From: Plenodomus lindquistii
Lineage: Eukaryota; Ascomycota; Dothideomycetes; Pleosporales; Leptosphaeriaceae
Direction of reading: 5' to 3'
NCBI GenBank assembly: GCA_025504975.1
Contig: JANUWI010000020.1
Coordinates: 806,001-870,000 of the forward strand
Length of the DNA stretch: 64,000 bases
Position 1 is the first letter of the stretch; every line of letters starts with the position of its first letter. The notes under the pieces are model-generated. The model ran no database searches, had not been told where the DNA came from, and saw only the letters and a program-made list of their open reading frames with translations. A program made the translations under genes and the position numbers. Shown piece after piece: positions 19,884 to 29,212 of this stretch.

Positions 19884-22800
19884 ATGGCCTCCGCCATCTC
19901 GTTTGGCGGCGGAAACACCGGCTTCCAAGCGGGTATCGTCAACGGCCCAGTGACGACAGCATTCCACCTTCCACCTGGTAAGTTGCGGGATCGCCCATGG
20001 CTCTAGAGGGCCCGAGCAAGCGCTAACAGACCCCGCCTCAAGAGCGGCCAGAGACTCCACCGCCCCCGTCCATCGTTATACCCTTCGCATGTGACGACGA
20101 CTTCGTCGAGCGAGGGACGATACTTGATCAACTCGACGAAATATGCGCTGCGCCAGACGCGCGGGCTGCGCTCGTTGGCCTAGGCGGCGTAGGGTAAGCG
20201 GACGCCGGCTCAACCAGCACTACATGCTGACGGCAGAGAAGCAAGTCGCAGCTCGCTATCGAGCATGCCTATCGCACGCACAAGCAGCTGTCGGGGACGT
20301 GGGTGTTCTGGGTGCATGCCAGCAACGCGGCCCGGTTCGAGCAGAGCTACCGCGACATAGCCGACCGCGTCAAGATCGTTGGACGGCAAGATCCGCAGGC
20401 GAACATCTTCAAGCTGGTGCACGACTGGCTATGTCACTGCAAGCAGCGATGGCTGCTCGTGCTAGATAACGTCGACGACGTTCGCTTTCTTCTTGAAGGT
20501 CAATCTGATGTTGGAGGCCAGACTACTAACGCAAGTGGCGCTGCCAGACCACTGCGAGAGTACCTTCCCCACTGCGAGCTCGGCTCCATCCTCGTCACGA
20601 CGCGAAACAAGGAGGCGGCACGAAATTTGGTTGAGCAGCGCGACATTATTGATGTCGAGCCGATGGACGAGGCGCAGGCACTGGCGCTGTTCAAGAAGAA
20701 GATAAGAGTAGAGGGAGACAACGGCGATATTGTAGAGCTTACAGCAGCACTCGAGTACATGCCACTCGCTCTGGTTCAAGCTGCTGCATACATCCGGCGA
20801 AGCGCACCTCGTTGCTCAGTGGCACAGTATTTAGAAGAGTTTCGGCGCAGCGACAGCGAAAAGACAAGCCTGCTAGACCACGAAGCAGGACAGCTTCGAA
20901 GAGACTGGGAGGCTAAGAACTCAATCATTATTACATGGCAAATATCTTTCGAGCACCTGCGTCATCATGAACCGTCAGCGGCTGGCCTGCTATCACTGAT
21001 GAGCTTCTTCGACCGGCAAGGAATTCCAGAAACACTCATTCGCGGCAGCCGGGGAGTGAAAAGCGCAAGCACAGCTTCAGACAAGAGGGAAAGGTCAACG
21101 AGGCAGCGTTTAAGGGCCTTTTTCAATCGTACTAAGGGTGAGCCTGAGGCCCAGCGAGAGCGCAGAGAAAGTAGTGGGGATGGAGCGAACTTTGAGAAGG
21201 ATGTGGGGGCGCTCCGCGATCTCTGCTTAATCTCTATTGGCGCAGATGGCATCACCTTCGAGATGCACAGTCTCGTGCAGCTTGCGACGCGGAGATGGCT
21301 AATCGCAAATGGCAAGCTTGAGTGGTGGAAGCAGCAGTTCATTAGCAATCTCTGTGCAGAGTTCCCAACAGGACAATATGAGAACTGGGCAGCTTGTCAG
21401 GCGTTATTTGCACACGCTAAAGCAGCAGCTAGCCAAGAACCAGAAGCGGCATTTGCGGTGAAAGAGTGGGCTACGCTATTATATCGCGCAGCGTGGTATG
21501 CAGAAAGTAAAGGAAGGGCAGGTGAAGCAGAGACGCTAGCAACGCAGTCGATGAAGGCACGGAAAAAGATCTTAGGGCGAAACCATCTGGACACAGTACA
21601 GAGCATTTCAATGGTGGCAGATGCCTACTCACTTGGCGGACGATGGGACGAGGCTGAAACGCTGAGAAGACAAGTGATGGAGACGAGCAAGAAGAAGCTG
21701 GGAGCGGACCATCCAGACACGCTGACCAGCATGGGCAATCTGGCCTCGACTTACCGGAATCAAGGGCGGTGGGATGCAGCGGAAGAGCTGGAGGTGCAAG
21801 TGATGGAGACTTGCAAGAAGAAGCTGGGAGCGGACCATCCGTCCACGCTAGGCAGCATGAACAATCTAGCGCATACTTACATGAATCGGGGTCGATGGGA
21901 CGATGCCAAAGAGCTGCAGGTGCAAGTGATGGAGACTTGCAAGAAGAAGCTGGGAGCGGACCATCCAGACACGCTGACCAGCATGGCCAATCTGGCCTCG
22001 ACTTACCGGAATCAAGGGCGGTGGGACGATGCCAAAGAGCTGGAGGTGCAAGTGATGGAGACGAGCAAGAAGAAGCTGGGAGCGGACCATCCAGACACGC
22101 TGACCAGCATGGGCAATCTGGCGTCGACTTACCGGAATCAAGGGCGGTGGGATGCAGCAGAAGAGCTGCAGGTGCAAGTGATGGAGACTCGCAAGAAGAA
22201 GCTGGGAGCGGACCATCCAGACACGCTGACCAGCATGGGCAATCTGGCAACGACTTACCGGAATCAAGGGCGGTGGGATGCAGCAGAAGAGCTGCAGGTG
22301 CAAGTGATGGAGACTCGCAAGAAGAAGCTGGGAGCGGATCATCCAGACACGCTGACCAGCATGGGCAATCTGGCCTCGACTTACCGGAATCAAGGGCGGT
22401 TGGATGCAGCAGAAGAGCTGCAGGTGCAAGTGATGGAGACTTGCAAGAAGAAGCTGGGAGCGGACCATCCTTCCACGCTGACCAGCATGGCCAATCTGGC
22501 CTCGACTTACCGGAATCAAGGGCGGTGGGATGCAGCGGAAGAGCTGGAGGTGCAAGTGATGGAGACTTGCAAGAAGAAGCTGGGAGCGGACCATCCGTCC
22601 ACGCTAGGCAGCATGGACAATCTAGCGCAGACTTACATGAATCAAGGGCGGTGGGACGATGCCAAAGAGCTGCAGGTGCAAGTGATGGAGACTTGCAAGA
22701 AGAAGCTGGGAGCGGACCATCCAGACACGCTGACCAGCATGGCCAATCTGGCCTCGACTTACCGGAATCAAGGGCGGTGGGACGATGCCAAAGAGCTGGA

Positions 22801-23401
22801 GGTGCAAGTGATGGAGACGAGCAAGAAGAAGCTGGGAGCGGACCATCCAGACACGCTGACCAGCATGGGCAATCTGGCGTCGACTTACCGGAATCAAGGG
22901 CGGTGGGATGCAGCAGAAGAGCTGCAGGTGCAAGTGATGGAGACTCGCAAGAAGAAGCTGGGAGCGGATCATCCAGACACGCTGACCAGCATGGGCAATC
23001 TGGCCTCGACTTACTGGAATCAAGGGCGGTGGGATGCAGCGGAAGAGCTGGAGGTGCAAGTGATGGAGACTCGCAAGAAGAAGCTGGGAGCGGATCATCC
23101 AGACACGCTGACCAGCATGGGCAATCTGGCCTCGACTTACCGGAATCAAGGGCGGTGGGATGCAGCAGAAGAGCTGCAGGTGCAAGTGATGGAGACTTGC
23201 AAGAAGAAGCTGGGAGCGGACCATCCTTCCACGCTGACTAGCATGGCCAACCTCGCCTTCACGTGGAAAGCACAAGGTCAGAGTGCAGAGGCTATTGTCT
23301 TGATGAGCCAGTGTGTACAGCAGCGTCAGCGAGTGCTAAAGGCTGGCCACCCCAGTCTTAGGTCCTCTTTAGCAGCCTTAGAACAGTGGGAAGCAGAGTG
23401 A
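19884..23401 (+). CDS. NLR protein: N-terminal PP amyloid motif, NB-ARC, 14 TPR repeats (copy 2)
   Basis: The three exons are 19884-19977, 20043-20193 and 20242-23401. The introns are 19978-20042 (GTAAGT donor, CTAAC nearby) and 20194-20241 (48 bp, CTGAC branch site); splicing restores the Walker A loop across the second intron. The protein is about 1134 residues. Residues 7-23 hold the PP motif F-G-x-x-N-x-G-x-Q-x-G-x-x-x-G-x-V. Walker A G-L-G-G-V-G-K-S lies at 77-84, Walker B at about 152-161, then S-I-L-V-T-T-R-N, M-P-L-A and an F-E-M-H-S-L-V-Q MHD-like segment. From about residue 524 there are 14 TPRs of 42 residues, most differing at only a few positions. It is the inverted duplicate of the copy-1 NLR, with its start 1.2 kb from the end of the PNP effector on the same strand. 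Alone it has no effector domain. Frame intact. Confidence 0.9.
21698..23209 (+). repeat. Two tandem 756-bp blocks of six TPR units each
   Basis: TPR units are 126 bp. Units 2-7 (21698-22453) match units 8-13 (22454-23209) in order, including the distinctive third/ninth unit with P-S-T-L-G-S-M and Y-M-N. This indicates a duplication of a six-unit block within the array, on top of unit-level homogenisation. Confidence 0.85.
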
Positions 23402-23480
23402 GCAGACGCTAATCTAGAGCGCACGCTCAAGGACATGCTGTATACTAAGAGTAGATAAAAAGTCTAACTAACATCTATCC

Positions 23481-23548
23481 CTACAAACTAAGAATCCCTA
23501 CAAACTAAGAATCCCTACAAACTAAGAATCCCTACAAACTAAGAATCC
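23481..23548. repeat. 17-bp tandem repeat, four perfect copies
   Basis: The unit ctacaaactaagaatcc occurs four times without change, with a decayed fifth copy up to about 23557. It sits just downstream of the copy-2 NLR and is absent from the corresponding place in the other arm, so it arose after the duplication. Confidence 0.9.
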
Positions 23549-23889
23549 CTACAAACCGAGAACAACCAATGAAAGGGAGCTGTGAGCTTGAAAATTCGCG
23601 ATTCTGAGGTTCTTATTGGCCATTCTCTGTCCACAGGGATTCTCGCTTTATAGGGACAGACGTTAGTGGCTTGCAATATATATCCTGTGCTTAGGACTAA
23701 GCTTATCACGTTATTCGTGCAATAGACCTGTTTTACATACAAGAGTGGCTCGTGAGCAAGAGCTAGCTTGCTCAAAGCTAGTGGATCTTAATACTCTCTA
23801 ATTAGTTAGAACTAAGCATCCTAGCCTAACAGGGGTCCTACAGAAACATCGCTTGCACAAAGGGTAAGGGCGGTTTTGCAAAGTACTGT

Positions 23890-24461
23890 ACAAAGGAGTC
23901 GTAAGCTCTGTCCAATGCAGAACGATACAAGACAAAGTTCCTACGAATTGTATCTCTGTCTCATTGTGGAATGCCATAAGCACAGCCATTTTTGTATATC
24001 TCTATGCGTGCTTTCTACAGCACGGAGATGGAGTGAAACTCGGTGGAGACTAGGTTTAAGCAGACTGCATGCACGCACCGGAAGCGATCATAAACGGCAG
24101 ATAAGCGGCGCTCTTGAGTTTTGGCATGCAATAGACTGCAAGACATGCTGCCCGGATGTATCTTTTGACGTAAGCTCATCACCCATTTTTGTTGACACCG
24201 CGAACGTTGTTTGTGCAACGGAATAGCATCAGATAATGTTGTGCTTATTGCTGACTACATTATGAGCAAGCGAAGTGATATGAGTACTAAAGATTGGGAG
24301 CAATACTGGCAATTCACTTGCCGTACCTCACGGTTCACGGACTGCAAGGCACAGCAAGTAATGGTTCATGTTCAGCCCTCGAGCTTGGGAAAGCGCTCAC
24401 CTAACTTAGCTTGCGAAAGTGGAATAGACCGTCACCCACACGTACGCGTGTAAGTTACGCA
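23890..24461. other. Region beyond the inverted duplication, no supported gene
   Basis: A plus-strand stretch at 24211-24453 looks weakly protein-like (a N-G-I-A-S-D-N-V-V-L-I-A-D-Y segment), but has no usable start and is unrecognised. Confidence 0.3.
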
Positions 24462-24965
24462 TCATGCACGGCACACCATTGAGTCACTTGAATCTCGGAA
24501 CCCTCGAGTCTCAATTAAATTGGGCTTGTCAAGATATATATCGGCTAATGCCTCCTGCGGAGTCCAAGCTTTCGTCGCTATCATGATTTTAGCTCCAGCG
24601 CCTCCCCTTCGAACTACGTTTGGCAATGTCATCTTCAAGTTCGCCGTGGTTTCTTTCTCTGACTTCCTGCACTCCGTATCGTATTGCTGGCCAACGTTGG
24701 GAAACAAGGCATTTGGATATGGTAGCACCTTGTGCTATGACCAATGGCCTTGAATGAGTCGTGCTTCCAGCTTGCTGTTGGCTCGACCGAGGCAGTCTAT
24801 CCAGTCTTCCAACTTCATTGTCTTCCCCACAACAAACACCTGCTGCTAAATCGACTCCTGCTGCGTTTTCTTGAATGTTTCATTAGCGATGGCACATTTG
24901 TCCTCGAGCCAACGTCATCGCGTTTCGAGGAGTTACAGTTGCTCTGACTGCTTGCCGCTCACCGC
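24462..24965 (-). pseudogene. Unrecognised gene riddled with nonsense codons
   Basis: One reverse-strand frame gives convincing protein-like sequence over about 160 codons, interrupted by stops that fit single changes: TAG beside CAG-CAG near 24845, TAG near 24735, and TGA in a C-G-A context near 24920. It ends in a TGA at 24462. Segments such as W-I-D-C-L-G-R-A-N and L-P-N-V-V-R-R-G-G-A-G lie in the later part. I do not recognise the family. The pattern fits RIP-like inactivation. The plus-strand frames over the same bases are shadows. Confidence 0.45.
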
Positions 24966-25635
24966 ATGCCTAAAATTATGAACGTGTTCAAGGTGTAATT
25001 AGATGTTTTTCCTCTCGTTTCTTGCTGTCAGGCTGCATAGCGGCCAAAAAGTAGCTGAAGCGACTCCGGTTGTCGATGCCCCTCGTTCCAGAGACTAGTT
25101 ATACTCCCTAAATCGTACCTTCTCCTCCTCCTGCTAAACCCGCGTGGAATGCTGGCGACACAGAATTCCGTCCAACGCATTCTAAGAGGATGTGAGGCCT
25201 ACATGCCATCCAGTCCGAGACATCCAGCTGCCGTCGGTATGAGACAGACTTGTCGGTGTAGCTACCACCCCGGTATACGCGACGATCACACTGAACTATT
25301 GTACACTCACCCGGAGAGTGACACATTGAGCTGAAGGTGATGTTTCGAGGAACGATTAAGCGCTGACATGGTGATTTGAGCCCCAGGCGGCAATAGCTTC
25401 CCACAATAAGCATTATTCTGCCAGACATGCCAATCAATAGATTTCGGTTGATGATCAACGGACTAAGGCATCGGCTAGCCACATTAGGATCGTGAATTTG
25501 ATCTCCCAGCATACCGTAGTCATGATCAGCAAGTCGTAAAGCAGATGGAATGTCATTATTTTGGGTGATCAAATAAGCACTTATGGCTGGATGCTGACAC
25601 TGCTCAGATGTTGCTCGCAGTCAAGTGCTGATGAC
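24966..25635. other. Intergenic, unsupported open frame only
   Basis: A 154-codon minus-strand frame (25108-25572) lacks recognisable motifs and I do not support it as a gene. Confidence 0.3.
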
Positions 25636-26305
25636 CCTATGGGACAGTGTCGGTATATAATATACCAGGCATTTTGGTATATATTTTACCAATTTCCTGG
25701 TATATAATATACCGCTTTCTAGTATATAATATACCGCTTTCTAGTATATATTATACCACTTTCTGGTATATATATATACCTGAGAATGTCCGAAGATACC
25801 AGAGGACTAGAGGCTAGTTTAGCGTGGGGGGTGAAAAAAGAATTATTTAAAGAAGGGGTAGATAGTGAGAGGGGTTACCTAGGGGTACCCACCCACGGAG
25901 AAGAGGCCGGCTAGCCACCAAGTCCCTCTCCAACGTAGGGAATAGAGTGTGGCCTAACGCTAGGCAAGCGGGTGAATTTACACGCGTATAAACTTTGTCT
26001 GAATCGACAGAATCTTCCCCTTTCACTCCTCTGGCGTGGGTGGTGGTGAAGGTAGAGGCTGACCGAGAGGCGCCGAAGGCCATTCTTGGCAAGGAACACC
26101 AAAATTCTTGATAAATAAGCAGCTTTTATCAATCCCGTTATACCTATCTTTCACCGAGGATCCCTATCTTTCACCGAGATCTCCGAGATCTCCGAAGATC
26201 TACTTGGTATATAGTATACCAGATAGACACGTGACTGGCTACCCGGTATACTATATACCAGATTGGCTCTATCTGGTATACTATATACCGACAATGTCCC
26301 GTAGG
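25636..26305. mobile_element. Non-autonomous element with 32-bp terminal inverted repeats and palindrome arrays
   Basis: The ends 25636-25667 and 26274-26305 are inverted repeats matching at 29 of 32 positions; each contains a ggtatata(a/g)tatacc palindrome. Inside the left end at least five further 15-bp palindromes of ggtatataatatacc type repeat every ~24 bp to about 25780. Inside the right end three more lie between 26200 and 26290. The ~400-bp interior has no transposase. No clear target duplication was identified. It lies about 130 bp past the truncated 3' end of the ferric-reductase-like pseudogene. Confidence 0.7.
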
Positions 26306-26436
26306 GGCCTCTGATTTCAGCTGTGCGTCTGCCCGTGCGGATCTGAGAGACCGGCTGTCCAAGTCTGTCCGATATGTTATAGTGTCCGTAGATGTAGACG
26401 TCTAGAATCTGTGTAGGGTTATTATCGAATTCGCTT

Positions 26437-27857
26437 TCACATGTTAAGAATGTAACGTGCGCTTTCTCCGTGGGGCGCCGGCCGCATACCTGGCCTATCA
26501 GGATTCATGCTAGCTCCCAAAGGTCTTGTTGCTTTGCTATCGCTCTCGAGACCCGAGCCTGAACTATCCATTGACACCTCAGGAAGCCGACCTTGCGCAA
26601 GAAGGTGATCCATGGCCTCAGCGACAAGATCTCTTTGGAATTTGTCGTCGACATACCAAACAAGTAAGATGTCTCGTACCTTCGCTAATGAGCGCGAATG
26701 GTCCTTCACAAGTTGCTGAATGTGAGAAAGTTGACCCGTGATCCCAATCCCGCTGGCGAAAAACACGACAGTGCCGAACCCGCTTAAGTCAGGTCCATTC
26801 CCATAAGGACCTTCTAGCAGAACGTTGATGCGGGAATTCTCATCAGGTACATAATCAAGAAGATGTCTCGTAAGTCCAGCCTTAGGCTGAATACGCATCT
26901 CAATGGAATTGGGTACATGACCCTGAAGCACCATGAGTGGATGGCGTTGAAAAATTAAGAAGAGTCGGGGTCCTGTTGTGGTGAGATATATGTACTGCCC
27001 AGGTCTGACTCGCCATGGACGAGGGAGAGTTGCCTTAATAATTATGGAATTGTGCACATTATGCATCGTTGCAAATGTACTTAGCTTACTGGAAGAGAAG
27101 TTCCGGTAGACAAGAAGTAGAACCCTGTACACTTGAGATGCAATTAGAATACTTGCCCCTATAGTCGCATGCATACGAGCAGTTGAAGTAGAAGCTGAGA
27201 CATGTATCCTGAGCATAGTTATCGTAACAACTGCGCAGAAGTAGTGCAGCGCTCGAAACATCTCATACGCTCTATGCTGGGGATATGGCAACGCAATCAC
27301 ACAGGTTACTATAATTGAGGACATTTTCTGGGAGCCTCAGTTGATTGAGTACATGCCTGTAGAGTGTTACTTACCGTAACGCCAGAGATGGTGGTCAAAT
27401 CCGGGCTCCATGATTTGCTGACCAGCTGTATCGTACTATGTGCAATACTCTCAGCTAGTACAATCACACCAATCAGGCTGTGAATCTGGTAATAAACTCA
27501 AAGAGGAAGGCAGAAAGCGTCAGCAGATGAATTTGCGGCAGGGAGCAAGAAAATTGTGTTTGTCGTGGATAGTGAAGCGCATCGCGTGCTAAGCTTGGAC
27601 ATGGGGCCTACGCCGACGCAGACTGCGTTACAAGCCACGTATGCGGCAGCTACAACTACATCTTTTATTGATGTTTCCTATTTTAACAAGCCTGGATGAC
27701 GTGTCGTTGTGTAAAGGCAGTATTTCCAGAAGTAGCGTCCACAATGGGCAGCTGTCCATTTTGCTAAGAAGTAGACACTAGAGCATAGTATGAAGAGCAA
27801 GATAAGCCCAGCGATGATAACAATGTACCACAGTGTTGAGGTGTGAGGAAATTCCAT
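26437..27857 (-). pseudogene. Ferric reductase-like transmembrane flavocytochrome gene, inactivated
   Basis: Fungal FRE proteins pass electrons from NADPH and FAD through haem across the membrane to ferric iron. The reverse strand from ATG 27857 encodes a hydrophobic first helix, then a block with L-P-L-x-V-Y-Y-Q-I-H-S-L-I-G-V (haem-binding His region). A 47-bp intron follows (27328-27374), then R-x-x-Y-E-M-F-R-A-L-H-Y, an FAD-binding block P-G-Q-Y-I-Y-L and an NAD-binding start E-G-P-Y-G and A-S-G-I-G-I-T. Damage: TAG at 27678-27680, TGA at 27498-27500 (in a C-G-A context), and loss of the C-terminal C-G-P end of the NAD-binding domain before the stop at 26437. The stops fit C-to-T change. 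The 888-bp 3' frame is open but lacks most membrane helices. Confidence 0.7.
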
Positions 27858-27986
27858 GCTTACTCCCTTAACAGTTGTACTTAGCTGGCTTTATAGGTAT
27901 ATGGTCAATGCACGTTCCGCTAACATAAATAGGTAGCCTTCAATAGCACAAGTTACGTACAAACACCACCATCAAGCATTTACAAG

Positions 27987-28383
27987 ATGTCTTCGAAAAG
28001 ACTTAAGCAAGAGCCCTTCAGGAAGAGGAAGAACAATTTCTTTTGTAGAGGCAACGAACTTAGCCAGCGTTACAACGTCCAGGTCTGGATATGCATGCGC
28101 AAAGCGAATGGACAGTACTTTGTCTTTAACTCAAGACCTAGTCAAACAGATTGGCCTCCTTTAAGGGCAGACCTGGTGAGATAGAGCTGTGACGTTGCTA
28201 ATGCTTTTGCTAATCGTTCAGATTGCAATGTATCCTGCCCTAATCATCAAAACGTCGAGCGACTTCCCAAAGGAAATGGCGGCAAAGAAGAGCCGTCAGC
28301 ATATTTCACACCTCCCCCTACGATTACCAAATCCACCAGTACTACAATACACCGAGGAGGACATTTTCTCTAGAGATACATGA
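27987..28383 (+). CDS. Small MADS-box-like (SRF-type) protein, two exons
   Basis: The exons are 27987-28175 and 28222-28383, separated by a 46-bp intron (GTGAGA donor, TTGCTAATCG branch region, TTCAG acceptor), giving 116 residues. Residues ~10-60 follow the degenerate MADS pattern of many small fungal proteins: F-R-K-R-K-N-N-F-F-x-R-G-N-E-L then V-Q-V-W-I-C-M-R-K-x-G-Q-Y-F-V-F. That family is related to MADS transcription factors, which bind CArG-type DNA as dimers, but the short versions lack a proven role. The C-terminus is Pro-rich. The intact splice suggests a live gene among relics. It is divergent from the ferric reductase relic, 130 bp apart. Confidence 0.6.
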
Positions 28384-29212
28384 CCAAATGCATCCAGCCC
28401 TCAGTGCAATTCTTGCGGCTGTGATTGGTTTGCGTAGGTCATGTTGATCTGTGCTCACCCTGTTGTAACGGCTCAAGAACATGAGGTGCCGAAAGGCGTC
28501 CGAATCAGCTCAGAGGCATATAGGAGTGCGCGCGGATCAAGAAGCCAAACAAATCATATTCTTATAGGCCTTGTACGAAAGGACAAGAAAATCATGCCTC
28601 TACGGTTCTATCAAAGAAGCAAGCTATATAGAATAGGACTCGGGGGTAGTTCTGGGCCCTTACGGGGTTCTCTCCTCTCCTCTGCTGTGTTGGCACGTAG
28701 GTAATAGTGGGGGTAGGAATTCCTGTGGGATCTGAACCTAGTACGGTGTAGAGGGGGTTCGGGTAGAGGTCGGTATAGTCTCCCATCTTTGATAAGCTTG
28801 TATGGGGAAAGATGGGGGTGGCTCACGAGGGGGCTCCTGTGGCTGAGGGTCATCGTTGTAATAGGATGTGGCTTTGTCACACCTGTCGCCCTCACCTTAT
28901 CAAAAAATGCTCGTCCCTTCTGCCCATTCTATTACAAAACGCTCTCTTAAACAAAAGAATTCTATTTCGTGCTATACTTACGATAGGATGTATTTCTGTC
29001 TCTACGCAAATGAAGTAGTTAAGCCCAAGTAAGTAGGAAGTGTATTATATGTAGTATGTAGCATACAAGAAGGTAATTCAAGGGGGAAATTACAACCCCA
29101 GCCATCTGTTTTAGACACATACTAAATCGGCATACTGTGCAGTTGCGCAGCACGCAAACATCTCTTTTATCTCATTTCTTCCCTTAGATAAACATCGCAT
29201 GTATCTAAACTA
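28384..29212. other. Intergenic, no supported gene
   Basis: Overlapping short frames on both strands occur at 28441-28895 without motifs. A ggttcagatcc-like word on the minus strand near 28730 is not part of a foldable tRNA. Confidence 0.35.

Larger units (their letters stand above)
19884..23889 (+). repeat. Right arm of a large inverted duplication
   Basis: This is the inverted counterpart of 11256-14786, covering the NLR gene and about 490 bp of 3' flank. The 5-kb spacer between arms contains the CorA-like gene, the PNP effector and the transposase. Confidence 0.75.

Noticed and set aside
21769..23241. A 490-codon frame overlapping the copy-2 TPR array, and similar long frames on both strands at 12338-13145 and 21471-23275
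   Set aside because: These are periodic shadows of 126-bp repeats, which stay open in all frames because the unit length is divisible by three. The TPR frame has the NB-ARC domain in continuity.
23481..23557. Possible CRISPR-like array (short direct repeats)
   Set aside because: Four contiguous 17-bp copies with no spacers, in a eukaryote: a plain tandem repeat.
28700..28800. tRNA-like B-box word on the minus strand
   Set aside because: No matching A box or cloverleaf could be built around it.
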